Below, one piece after another: positions 34,193 through 42,247 of a stretch of 64,000 bases of DNA. The translations under genes were made by a program, and so were the position numbers. The notes beneath the pieces were generated by a model, which worked only from the letters and a program-made list of their open reading frames with translations, was not told the DNA's origin and searched no databases. Position 1 is the first letter of the stretch; each line of letters starts with the position of its first letter. This stretch comes from Dactylosporangium siamense (GTDB taxonomy: Bacteria > Actinomycetota > Actinomycetes > Mycobacteriales > Micromonosporaceae), in the NCBI RefSeq assembly GCF_016862795.1, contig NZ_BONQ01000182.1:1-64000 (forward strand), written 5' to 3'.

Positions 34193-36145
34193 TCAGGTCA
34201 CGATGATCGTGTACATGCTGCTGGTGTTGCCCGAGTCGCCGTTCGGGCCGAGCGCGATCTGGCCGGCCGCGAACACCTTCGAGAACACCGCGAAGGTGCG
34301 AGGGGTGCCCTCATTGTTGGTGATCCGGCCGCCGGTGTCGGTCCAGCTCGAGTCCATCCAGGACAGCCGGCCCCGGCGGGTGTCCACCGCGACGTTCACC
34401 GTCGCCTGCCTGTTGACGGTGAACCTGACCAGTGGATTTGCTGTGGCGGCCTTGGAGTCGTTGGCGGTACGGATCCACTGGGCGCCGGTGAGCCCGGAGG
34501 GTACGGCGCCGAGCGTGTAGGCGCGGTCTGCGTACTGGGTGACGCCGTTGGTGAGGTTGGGCTGCACGGACCAGTCCGTTGCGTTGGCGGTGTCGGCAAC
34601 GGTGAGGCCGCTGATCGTGAGTGCCGTGCCGCAGTTCTGGGTCGAGCCGGTCTGGCTGACCCGCAGCGCCCCGCCGCTGGTGTTGACGCTGTTGGTGACG
34701 CAGTAGCCGGTGATGCCCTGGAACCGGATGTCGTTGGGCGCGCCGGTGCCGCGTTGGCCCGTGAAATGGTCGAACGTGACCGTGCCGCCCGCGTCGGCGA
34801 TCACCGCCGGCCGGTCGTCGTTGTTGACGAACCGCACCGAACTGTCGATGAACCGGATGCCGTTGACGTTGTGCAGGTACCAGCCGTAGGACGGCGCGGT
34901 GCCGATGCTGGTCGTGGAGTAGTCGTTCGGGTTGTCGCTCGGCACGGCGGTGCCGCGGTTCGCGCTGCCGCCGGGCACGGTCAGGTCGACGTTGTCGAAG
35001 GTGACGTTGCGGACCTGGTGGCTGGAGTCGGCGCCCCACAGCAGCGCGGTGTGCGGACCCTTGCCGGTGCCGGTGATGTGCTCGTACGTGACGTTGTTGA
35101 CGCTGCCCACCCCGGGGTTGTCGCCGCATCGGCGTCGGGTGCCGACCTTCGTGAAGATCGGTGAGGCAACGCCGCTCATGGTGATGTTGCGGTAGTGCAC
35201 GTCGGAGATGTTCGCGCCGTCCATCGTCACCATGCCGAGTCCGGCCTTGTTGGCGCCGGTGATGGTGATCCCGTCGAACACGTAGTCGCTGAAGTCGCTG
35301 CAGGTCTCCGAGCCGAACTGGATCGCGTTGCAGCAGCCTGCGGACAGCCGCGAGTTGGTGACCCGGACGTGCCCGTTCGTGAACCGCTGACCCAGCGCCC
35401 AGTCGCTCTTGAACACCAGCGCGTCGTCGTTGGCCCGGATGTCGGCGTTGGTGATCACGACGTTCTGGGTGTTGACGATGTTCCAGCCGTCCTGGTTGCC
35501 CGCCGTGTCGATGACCAGGCCGTCGGAGTGCACGCCGTTGCAGCCGTTGATCAGCGCGGCGAAGTGGCCGGCCCGCCGGATGGTGATCCCGCTCAGCTCG
35601 AGGTTCGCGCACCGGGTGAGGGAGATGACCTTGTCGATCCTGCCCGCGCCGGGGTCGTCGAAGTTGCTGAGGAAGCCGCCGCCGTCGATCGTGCCGGAGC
35701 CGACGAACCCGATGTTGGACAGGGCGTTGCCCGTGATCATGGCGTTGCGGAAGTGGCTGTGACCGAAGTCCTGGTAGGCCGAGTTCGGGTTCGCTTCGGC
35801 CAGGTCGTAGCCGGTGCCGGAAGCGCCCATGATCGTGGATCCACTGTCCAGCTGCAGAGTGACGTTGTTGAGCATGTGGATCGTGTTGGCGGACCGGTAG
35901 GTGCCGGCCGGGAACTGGACGGTCCCGCCGCCGGCGGCGTTGGCGGCCACGATGGCCCGGTCGATCGCTGGGGTGTCGTTGGTCGTGCCGTTGCCGGCGG
36001 CGCCGTAGTCTCGGACGTTGAACACGCCGGCCGCACTGGCCGGCAGGGGGAACACGGCCCACCCGGCCGCGACGACGAGGGTCAGGGTGACGACGATCCA
36101 CCTGCGGCGTGCTGGCGTCGCTTTGTGCAGGGACATCCGGTGCAT
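34193..36145 (-). CDS. Secreted right-handed beta-helix protein (polygalacturonase/pectate-lyase-like)
   Basis: 650 residues. A Sec signal peptide (basic start RRRWIVVTLTLVVAAGWAV) is cleaved near SASAAG at about 38-40. The mature protein opens with FNVRDYGAAGNGTTNDTPAIDRA, the pectate_lyase_3/GH28 start, and continues as repeated beta-helix rungs (NVTLQLDSGS, NLELSGITIRRAG, NVVITNADIRANDDALVF). The DD of GH28 is present in RANDDALVFKSD, but the GHG and RIK motifs of classical polygalacturonases are not evident, so the substrate is open. A C-terminal jelly-roll-like domain (about 530-650) with WMDSSWTDTG and FAVFSKVFAAGQI looks like a carbohydrate-binding domain. The ATG at 36145 has AGAGGAAG upstream. 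Confidence 0.8.
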   Translation of the reverse strand: MHRMSLHKATPARRRWIVVTLTLVVAAGWAVFPLPASAAGVFNVRDYGAAGNGTTNDTPAIDRAIVAANAAGGGTVQFPAGTYRSANTIHMLNNVTLQLDSGSTIMGASGTGYDLAEANPNSAYQDFGHSHFRNAMITGNALSNIGFVGSGTIDGGGFLSNFDDPGAGRIDKVISLTRCANLELSGITIRRAGHFAALINGCNGVHSDGLVIDTAGNQDGWNIVNTQNVVITNADIRANDDALVFKSDWALGQRFTNGHVRVTNSRLSAGCCNAIQFGSETCSDFSDYVFDGITITGANKAGLGMVTMDGANISDVHYRNITMSGVASPIFTKVGTRRRCGDNPGVGSVNNVTYEHITGTGKGPHTALLWGADSSHQVRNVTFDNVDLTVPGGSANRGTAVPSDNPNDYSTTSIGTAPSYGWYLHNVNGIRFIDSSVRFVNNDDRPAVIADAGGTVTFDHFTGQRGTGAPNDIRFQGITGYCVTNSVNTSGGALRVSQTGSTQNCGTALTISGLTVADTANATDWSVQPNLTNGVTQYADRAYTLGAVPSGLTGAQWIRTANDSKAATANPLVRFTVNRQATVNVAVDTRRGRLSWMDSSWTDTGGRITNNEGTPRTFAVFSKVFAAGQIALGPNGDSGNTSSMYTIIVT

Positions 36146-36545
36146 GATCTCTTCCTCTCAGATCGTCACCGGGTCAGCTGCCGGGTGACGTGGAAGATGC
36201 GTTCGTTGCTGCGCGCAGTGCATGTGGACGCCGCGCTGGGGAACCACCCGCCGCTTGTGCCATGCCACAGATCGTTGCCGCCATCGACCACCTCCTTCAT
36301 GTGTCATCGTTGTCATAGACTGCAATCCTTTGCAGGACGCTGTCAAGAGATCCTGCAGCTCGACTTCCATCAATGAGCTGCTCGCCGTGCCAGTGCAGGC
36401 GCTCAGCGGCAGCGGACAGACCGATCCGCGGCGCTACGGCCCTTCCGTCAACCTCACGACGTCCAGCCCTTCGGGACACGTCGCTTGATCAGCCGCATGG
36501 ACATGCCGCCGGTCGCGCGCAGTCGCTGTGTTGTCGGCTGATGGT
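36146..36545. other. Gene-free upstream region of the beta-helix gene
   Basis: No convincing gene is seen in these 400 bp. The stretch is less GC-rich than its surroundings and holds the two inverted repeats at 36320-36357, so it is most likely a regulated promoter region for the leftward gene at 36145. Confidence 0.5.
36320..36335. promoter_or_regulatory. Palindrome CTGCAA-N4-TTGCAG, possible LacI-type operator
   Basis: Perfect 6-bp arms separated by TCCT, about 175 bp upstream of the beta-helix gene start. Overlapping it, TGCAGGA (36331-36337) and TCCTGCA (36351-36357) form a second inverted repeat with a 13-bp spacer. Two interleaved repeats in a promoter region suggest binding of a dimeric repressor such as a LacI- or GntR-family sugar regulator; none is encoded close by. 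Confidence 0.4.
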
Positions 36546-39167
36546 TCATCGTTCGGCCGCGTGTGCGTGCCGGCGTTCGTTGTTCGGGTTCCTGCCGGCG
36601 TTGGTCAGCAGGCTGCCGGCGGTGATCAGCAGCAGGCCAAGGGCGGTCAGGGTCATCGTGTCCGCGCCGGTGACCGCGAGCGCCGCGGTTCCCGTGGTGA
36701 CCTCGACGGCCAGCGCTCGGGCGGTGCCGTCCGGCGCGGTGCCCTGGGCGAGCAGGGTGTGCTCACCCTCGGCAAGCCCCGCCGGGATGGTGACCGGGAC
36801 GCGGAAGTCACCGAGCTCGTCCGTGGTGACGACGGCGAGGGCCTTCGGGGTGCTGTAGATGCTGACGATCACCGTCGAGTGGGAGGCGAAGCCGCTGCCG
36901 ATGAAGGTCAGCGTCTGCGCGGGCGCGACCGAGGTGATCGGGCCGCGATCGGTGGTCAGCGTCAGCGGCGTCGCCGGCGGCGTCGACAGTGGGGCCGGGG
37001 CGACGGCCGTTGCCGGTGCGGATGCGGTACTGACCACCGAGTCGCCGGTTGCGCTGTGGGCGACGACCGTCACCGTGTAGGTCTCACCGGCGACCGCGCC
37101 CAGCACGCAGGCGGTGTCGGTGCGCTTGTCGGTGGAGCAGGTGGCCGGCCCCGGGTTCGCGTACGCGGTGTAGCCGGTGACGGCGGGATCGCTCGCCACG
37201 GACCATGCCGCGTCGACCGAGGAGACCTTGCCGGTGGCCGTGACGCCGGCCGGCGCGGGCACCCGCACCACGAACGTGAGCGTCCGCTCGCCGGTGCGCC
37301 CACCGGCGTCAGTGACCCTGACCGTGACCGTCGTCGTGCCGGCGCTCGTGGCGGTGCCGCTGATCGCGCCGGTGGCGGCGTCGAGTGTGAGGCCGGCGGG
37401 CAGCGTACCGGCGGAAACTGACCACGTGTAGGGGCCGGTGCCGCCGGTCGCCGCCAGCGTCGCTGAGAACGGCGTCCCGGTCACGGCGTCCGCCGCCGCG
37501 GGAGCGATCGCCAGGGCCGCGTGAACCGTCACGGCACGGGTGGCGGACGCGCTCGCCTGCGCGGTGTCGGTCACCTTGAACGTGACCTGCGGTGCACCCG
37601 TGGCGGACGGCGTCCCGCTGATCACGCCGGTGGCCGCGTTCAGCGTCAGCCCGGCCGGCAGCGTCCCCCCGGTCACCGCCCACGTGTATGGGCCGGTGCC
37701 GCCGGTCGCCGCCAGGGTCGCCGTGTATGGCACACCCACCGTCGCGGCCGGCAGCGGTGCCACGGTCACGGCCAGCGACGGTGTCGAGGGCGCCGGCGGC
37801 GGGGGCGGCGGTGGGGGCGGCGTCGCGTTGGTGGTCAGCGTGTACGCCTTCGTCGCGGTCGTGCCGTTCGAGTCGGTCACCCGCACCGTGAACGAGGCGG
37901 CCGCGGCCGTCGTCGGGGTGCCGCTGATCTCGCCCGTCGTCGGGTTCAGCGTGAGCCCGTTGGGCAACGAGCCGGTGCTGACGTCCCACGTGAACGGCCC
38001 CACTCCGCCGGTCGCCGCCGGGGTGGCGGAGTACGCCGTGCCCACCGTCGCGTCGGCCAGCGTGCTGGTGGCCACGGCCAGGGACTGGTCCTCGACGAAG
38101 GCGGCGGTCACGTACATCGGCTGCGAGCCCACCGGCACCGTCGAGGTCTGTGTCGCCGTGCCGGTGTCCACGATGCTCACCGTCCCGCTCATCGCGTTGG
38201 TGACGGCGAGCTTGCTCCCGTCCGGCGTCATCGAGATCCCGACCGGCATCGACCCCACCGCGATCGGCGTGCCGGCCGTGTTGGTGGTCAGGTTCACCAC
38301 GCTCACCGAACCGGCCATGGCGCACGCGATGTACGCGGTGGTCCCGCTGGGCGAGACCGCCACACCGTACGGCTGGGCGCCGATCGGCACCGTGGCGGAC
38401 ACCGTGCCGGCGGCGGCGTCAATGATCGTCAGCGAGCCGCCGCCACGGTTGCTCACCAGCACCTTGGCCCCGTCGGGCGTGACGGCCACGCCGAGCGGGT
38501 TGTTGCCGACCGCGATCGTGCCCGTCACCGTGTTGGTCGCGGTAGCGATCACCTTGACCGTGTTGTCGCCGCCGTTCGCCACGTACACCTTGCTCCCGTC
38601 GGGCGTCACGGCGATCCCGGTGGGGTTGGTCCCGGCGGTGATCGTCGTGGTGACGGTCATCGTGGCGGTGTTCACCACCGACACGTTGTTGCTGGTGAAG
38701 TTGGCCACGTAGAGCGTCGCCCCGTCCGGCGTCAGCGCGATGATGCCCGGCGTCGTGCCGACGGAGACGTAAGACTTGGCTCTCGTCGCGGCGTTCACCT
38801 TGTAGACGCGGTCACCGTTGTACGCGGCGACGAACATGGTCTGCCCGTCGCTGGACGCCGCCAGCCAGGCGGGCCCGTCGATCCCGGTGACCGTCCCGGT
38901 GATCGTCCCGGCCGTCACGTCCACCAGCGACAGCGTGTCGTCGGCGAAGTTGCTCACCACGGCCCGCAGCACCGTCGACTCGACGTGCCCCCTGGCCGTC
39001 TTCCTGGCTTTTGCCGGAGCGGTCGCCTTGTCGGCCTGCCTCGGGGCGGCCTCGGCCGTTGCCTGCATGAGCACCGCCGAGGTGGCGCCCAGCAGCACGC
39101 CGACCGTCAGCAACCTGAACCCGACCAAGACGCCGACGCGCACGCAATCCCCCATAAGTAGGACCAT
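36546..39167 (-). CDS. Cell-wall-anchored beta-propeller and Ig-like repeat protein with LAVTG sorting signal
   Basis: 873 residues. After an N-terminal signal segment (VGFRLLTVGVLLGATSAVLM) come seven or so YVTN/NHL-type blades (GIAVTPDGSKVYVANGGDN, GVAVTPDGAKVLVSNRGGG) at about 65-355. Three He_PIG/cadherin-like Ig domains follow (GGTGPYTWAVTGGTLPAGL repeats), with a nine-proline linker between the first and second, then a fibronectin-like and a further Ig-like domain. The end is LAVTG (830-834), a hydrophobic helix and a tail of basic residues: a sortase signal of the LAXTG type used by actinobacterial class E sortases. It should be displayed on the cell wall, where it may bind protein or polysaccharide. 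The start is uncertain; GTG 39143 is an alternative. Confidence 0.83.
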   Translation of the reverse strand: MVLLMGDCVRVGVLVGFRLLTVGVLLGATSAVLMQATAEAAPRQADKATAPAKARKTARGHVESTVLRAVVSNFADDTLSLVDVTAGTITGTVTGIDGPAWLAASSDGQTMFVAAYNGDRVYKVNAATRAKSYVSVGTTPGIIALTPDGATLYVANFTSNNVSVVNTATMTVTTTITAGTNPTGIAVTPDGSKVYVANGGDNTVKVIATATNTVTGTIAVGNNPLGVAVTPDGAKVLVSNRGGGSLTIIDAAAGTVSATVPIGAQPYGVAVSPSGTTAYIACAMAGSVSVVNLTTNTAGTPIAVGSMPVGISMTPDGSKLAVTNAMSGTVSIVDTGTATQTSTVPVGSQPMYVTAAFVEDQSLAVATSTLADATVGTAYSATPAATGGVGPFTWDVSTGSLPNGLTLNPTTGEISGTPTTAAAASFTVRVTDSNGTTATKAYTLTTNATPPPPPPPPPAPSTPSLAVTVAPLPAATVGVPYTATLAATGGTGPYTWAVTGGTLPAGLTLNAATGVISGTPSATGAPQVTFKVTDTAQASASATRAVTVHAALAIAPAAADAVTGTPFSATLAATGGTGPYTWSVSAGTLPAGLTLDAATGAISGTATSAGTTTVTVRVTDAGGRTGERTLTFVVRVPAPAGVTATGKVSSVDAAWSVASDPAVTGYTAYANPGPATCSTDKRTDTACVLGAVAGETYTVTVVAHSATGDSVVSTASAPATAVAPAPLSTPPATPLTLTTDRGPITSVAPAQTLTFIGSGFASHSTVIVSIYSTPKALAVVTTDELGDFRVPVTIPAGLAEGEHTLLAQGTAPDGTARALAVEVTTGTAALAVTGADTMTLTALGLLLITAGSLLTNAGRNPNNERRHAHAAER

Positions 39168-39353
39168 TCGCGCCCACGCTAACCAACAAATCTCATCTTT
39201 ACTGGCAAATCATCACCATCCCGACGCCAGCAACTCTGAGGAACCGCCCCTGGCTGGAGCGTGAGGTTCGCCCGCAACGAGGGTCTGGTGGTCGGCGTGG
39301 CGGCGGGTGCATCCCGCCGGGCTCCGGAACGTGTGCGCTGACATGGTGCGTCC

Positions 39354-39878
39354 TCAGCGCTGGCTGGCGTCGGGAGTGTAGAGCTCCTCCTCGGTGACGA
39401 CGGGGGCGACGATGTCCTCGGGGCGCCCGACCCGCGCGGCCGAGCCGAACATGGGGCCGCGGGCCGGCTGCACGGGGGCGAAGGCGGCGAAGCCCCGGTG
39501 CTTGGGGATGTCGTCGTAGACCGCCTCCATCCCGCCGCGCAGTAGGTATGTCTCGTGCCAGAACCCGGTGCCGCCGCTGTCGCGCAGGAAGTTGCGCCAC
39601 CAGAGCCGGTGCGGTTCGGACCGCGCCCACGACAGCAGGGAGGGAAGATCTCGCCAGTACTGGCGGATGCCGACGTGCATGGGGAACAGCGACCACAGCA
39701 GCGACTCGTGGTGCAGCAGGCCCTCAGGAGTCTCGCCGGCGGACCGGCCGATCTGGGGGCCGTAGCCCATCAGCGTCCGCAGGCCGTAGAGCCGGTTGAC
39801 GCGCATGCCGAGGTACACAACCACGAGGTCGGGGTAGGACGACAGATCGACGGTCTGCCGGTTGACGCGAGTTGACAT
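39354..39878 (-). CDS. DUF4188-domain protein
   Basis: 174 residues, matching the DUF4188 family over its length (VVVYLGMRVNRLYGLRTLMG, then ESLLWSLFPMHVGIRQYWRD and GTGFWHETYLLRGGMEAVYDD). Relatives are annotated as monooxygenase- or aldoxime-dehydratase-like, possibly haem or small-ligand binding, without a proven reaction. The ATG at 39878 is preceded by AAGGAGACCGTA, and TAATG shows that its start overlaps the stop of the decayed MFS gene upstream. It was thus once the second gene of a transporter operon. A hydrolase or regulator partner is not evident now. Confidence 0.75.
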   Translation of the reverse strand: MSTRVNRQTVDLSSYPDLVVVYLGMRVNRLYGLRTLMGYGPQIGRSAGETPEGLLHHESLLWSLFPMHVGIRQYWRDLPSLLSWARSEPHRLWWRNFLRDSGGTGFWHETYLLRGGMEAVYDDIPKHRGFAAFAPVQPARGPMFGSAARVGRPEDIVAPVVTEEELYTPDASQR

Positions 39879-40125
39879 TACGGTCTCCTTGACAAGGCTG
39901 CGGTGGACAGGAGCAGGCCGTCGGTGGTGAGGACGAAGCCCGCCCAGACGGTGGACAAGGGTCCCCAGCCCGCACCGATGGTGAGCGCACCACCGATCGC
40001 GCCGAGGGCATTGGCGAGGTTGAGGGCGGCGAGGTTGAGCGCCCCATGAGCGTCGGGGCGTAGGTGGCGACAGTGTGCCGGACCTCCTCGGCGACGCACT
40101 GTCCTTCAAGGGCACGGTGATGCAC
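39878..40125 (-). pseudogene. Frameshifted C-terminal remnant of an MFS transporter
   Basis: One frame reads EEVRHTVATYAPTLMG up to about 40047. The sequence then continues in the next frame as ALNLAALNLANALGAIGGAL and LTIGAGWGPLSTVWAGFVLT to a stop at 39878. Deleting one base in the run at ATGGGGCGC restores a continuous MFS C-terminus (last two helices). The N-terminal ten helices are absent. The stop still overlaps the start of the DUF4188 gene. Confidence 0.6.
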
Positions 40126-40153
40126 GGTCGTCCTTGTCAGCCGGAGGGACGGC

Positions 40154-40393
40154 TCAGCACGCGGCGCGCGCGATGATGTCGGCCGCCGCGGCCGGTTGCG
40201 AGATCATCGCGACGTGTGAGGCGCTGACTTCGCGGATCTGGGACCCGGCGCTGGTTTCGTCCGCGAGTTCGGGCACCGGATGTCGCTGAGCTTCGGCAAC
40301 CAACGAGATCTCACCGAGCTCGATGTTCGCGAGTTCGGGCTCCACCGACAGCGGCAAAGGCCAGGCCTGTCGCCGAACCGGCGTTCCGCTCAC
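40154..40393 (-). pseudogene. C-terminal remnant of an alpha/beta-hydrolase
   Basis: The end of this 79-residue frame, SASHVAMISQPAAAADIIARA, is the typical C-terminus of secreted or cytoplasmic alpha/beta-hydrolases of the EstC/chloroperoxidase-like group, containing the catalytic His (ASHV). The preceding residues keep little similarity. The matching N-terminal part lies on the same strand at 41160-41447, on the other side of the HAD gene. Confidence 0.55.
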
Positions 40394-40528
40394 GCACCGT
40401 GATGCGTGCCGGGGCTCGACGCGCGTTGTCTGCGGCCTGAGCGTTGACGGGGCCAGCCGTCGAATCGGCCCCGCATCGATGCGCCTTCTGCTGTTTAGCA
40501 GATGAGGATGTTTGCCTTGACCGGTCGA

Positions 40529-41158
40529 TTAGGCGACGTGGTTTCGGATATCGTCGGCCGCGGCTTGCAGGCTGCGGTAATGCCGGTGACAGCCGGGCGG
40601 CGGAACGGGTGTGTTGACCGCCCAGACCGTCATGCCGGCGGCGACGCCGGCTTGGACGCCCGAGGCGGTGTCCTCGATGACGAGGCAACCGCCGGGTGCG
40701 ACGCCGAGGCGTTCGGCGGCGAGCAGGTACGGCGCCGGGTGCGGTTTGCCGTATGCGGGCATGGAAGCATCCACGATCACCTCGGGCAGGCGCAGACCCG
40801 TCCGCTGGAACCGAAGCCGGACGCGGTGCGCATAGTTGCTGGTGACCAGCGCCCAGCGTTGCCGGGGTAATGCCGCCAGCAGTTCCACGGCGCCGGGGAA
40901 CGCCCCATAGGTTCCGATGAGAGCGTCCTCGTCTTCAAGTTGGTGAAGTAGCCGGAGGCACTGGTCCGCGTCCGCGCCCGGCATCATCGCGGCGAAGGTG
41001 TCCAGCGGACGGGTCTGCAAGGCGGTCTGGTAGACCACGGCCGGGTCCAGCCGGTAGTGCGCTGCCCAGGCGTGCCAGACACGGCGCTGGTTCTCTAGAG
41101 CGTCGAGAAGAGTTCCATCGACATCGAACAGCACTGCTCGGCACCCCTGCACGACCAC
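40529..41158 (-). CDS. HAD-family phosphatase (beta-phosphoglucomutase-like)
   Basis: 209 residues. Motif I FDVDGTLLD (11-19), motif II Ser/Thr in LVTSNYAH, motif III Lys in YGKPHPAPYL and motif IV IEDTASG are all present, with a helical cap between motifs I and II. This is subfamily IA, acting on small phosphorylated metabolites such as sugar phosphates; the substrate is not predictable. The start GTG at 41158 could instead be the GTG eight codons further in. The gene sits between two pieces of one alpha/beta-hydrolase on the same strand, so it may have arrived by insertion or replaced the middle of that gene. Confidence 0.82.
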   Translation of the reverse strand: MVVQGCRAVLFDVDGTLLDALENQRRVWHAWAAHYRLDPAVVYQTALQTRPLDTFAAMMPGADADQCLRLLHQLEDEDALIGTYGAFPGAVELLAALPRQRWALVTSNYAHRVRLRFQRTGLRLPEVIVDASMPAYGKPHPAPYLLAAERLGVAPGGCLVIEDTASGVQAGVAAGMTVWAVNTPVPPPGCHRHYRSLQAAADDIRNHVA

Positions 41159-41159
41159 A

Positions 41160-41447
41160 GGCTAACGGGAGCCAATAACCACGCCGCCGCCGGCAGCACC
41201 TGGTCGTTGCGAGCCACCAAGTGCCAGGAGGGAATCGCCCGCCATGCCGCGGCAGCGGACGGCTCGCCAAGTGTGCGGACGTCGGCGGGTCGCTGGCCGG
41301 CCCACAGGCCCGGCAACGTGTCCCCACATCCGGGACGAACGCGGCCACGTAAACCAGCGCCTTGACGGTTGCGGAGGTGGTGGCCAGGAGGGCGCCGGTC
41401 GCTGCGGCGGCGGTTCCGGCGAGCACGGTGCGGCGAGTCGTTGTCAT
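41160..41447 (-). pseudogene. N-terminal and middle remnants of an alpha/beta-hydrolase
   Basis: From ATG 41447 the frame gives a Tat/Sec-like leader MTTTRRTVLAGTAAAATGAL joined directly to VKALVYVAAFVPDVG, a segment that normally follows the nucleophile elbow GHSYGG. The shifted frame then shows AAAAWRAIPSWHLVARNDQV and LPAAAWLLA, the next hydrolase segment. So the gene has an internal deletion and a frameshift. Its C-terminal end is at 40154-40393. Confidence 0.6.
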
Positions 41448-41691
41448 GGCTGGGAAACGTAGGGACCGGGACTTGACGGTGACTGAACTGAAGATTCACT
41501 GGCGGTCAAGTGCGCCGACCTAGCTTGCCGGCATGAAGCATGCGAGCAGCGGCACCACCGCCCGATGGGGTCTGTGGACCCATATCGTCTACTACGTCGC
41601 CGCCAACCTGGTCCAGATACATCGACAACGCCATGGCCCGGAGCCGGAGCCTGCCGGCCGTGCGCCGCGGATGCTGAACGGGAGTCGGGCG

Positions 41692-41997
41692 ATGAGCGAT
41701 GACGAAGAGGTCGTCTACGGGCTCCTGGCGGGCGAGCCGCAGGACGTCGCGGCCGTGCTGGCCGGGCGGCTGGGCTGCTCCTTCGCCGCCCGGGAGAGCG
41801 ACTATCTCGGGGAATACCTGCTGGCGCAGACGGACCGCGGCGAGGTGAGGATCATCGGTCAGCCGGATCCGGAGGGCGAGCCGCTCGAGGACGAATTCGA
41901 GGAGTATCAGGTCCTCGTCTACTCGCCCGCCGGGGACGACGAGTTCGATCTGCGCGATGTGCCGGTCGGCCGGGGTGTCATCGAGCGGCTGCTCTGA
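41692..41997 (+). CDS. Small acidic hypothetical protein
   Basis: 101 residues, strongly acidic (EDEFEEYQVLVYSPAGDDEFD). The start ATG 41692 has GGGAG seven bases upstream. No family recognised. Alternating strand-like segments (GEVRIIGQPD, YQVLVYSPAG) suggest a small alpha/beta fold like those of SUKH or immunity-type proteins, but this is only an impression. An in-frame extension to 41533 contains WGLWTHIVYYVAANLVQIH, reminiscent of a membrane helix, but has a weaker start. The next gene follows after 250 bp without visible features. Confidence 0.55.
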   Translation: MSDDEEVVYGLLAGEPQDVAAVLAGRLGCSFAARESDYLGEYLLAQTDRGEVRIIGQPDPEGEPLEDEFEEYQVLVYSPAGDDEFDLRDVPVGRGVIERLL

Positions 41998-42247
41998 CCG
42001 CAGGCGGCCCGGTGATGGTCGTCCGCCCGTGCCACTGCCGTGGCCGAACTCGCCGCCGTCACCGCCTGCTTGCAGTACCGCCGCCGGCCAGAGGTCGATG
42101 AGATCACAAGCCAAGCGCCCGCAGCGCGGGTGCCGGAGAGGGGTTACGCAGGCAACCGCTAGGGGTGGGGTGCCGCGTAGATGAGGGTTGTGATCGATAT
42201 TCGGCTATGGGACGGTGGCCTTCCAGGGGTACGAGTCGGGAGGCGAG

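Noticed and set aside
37521-39161. 546-codon rightward frame antisense to the propeller protein
   Set aside because: Repetitive only because the real gene is repetitive; Arg/Gly/His-rich with no fold pattern.
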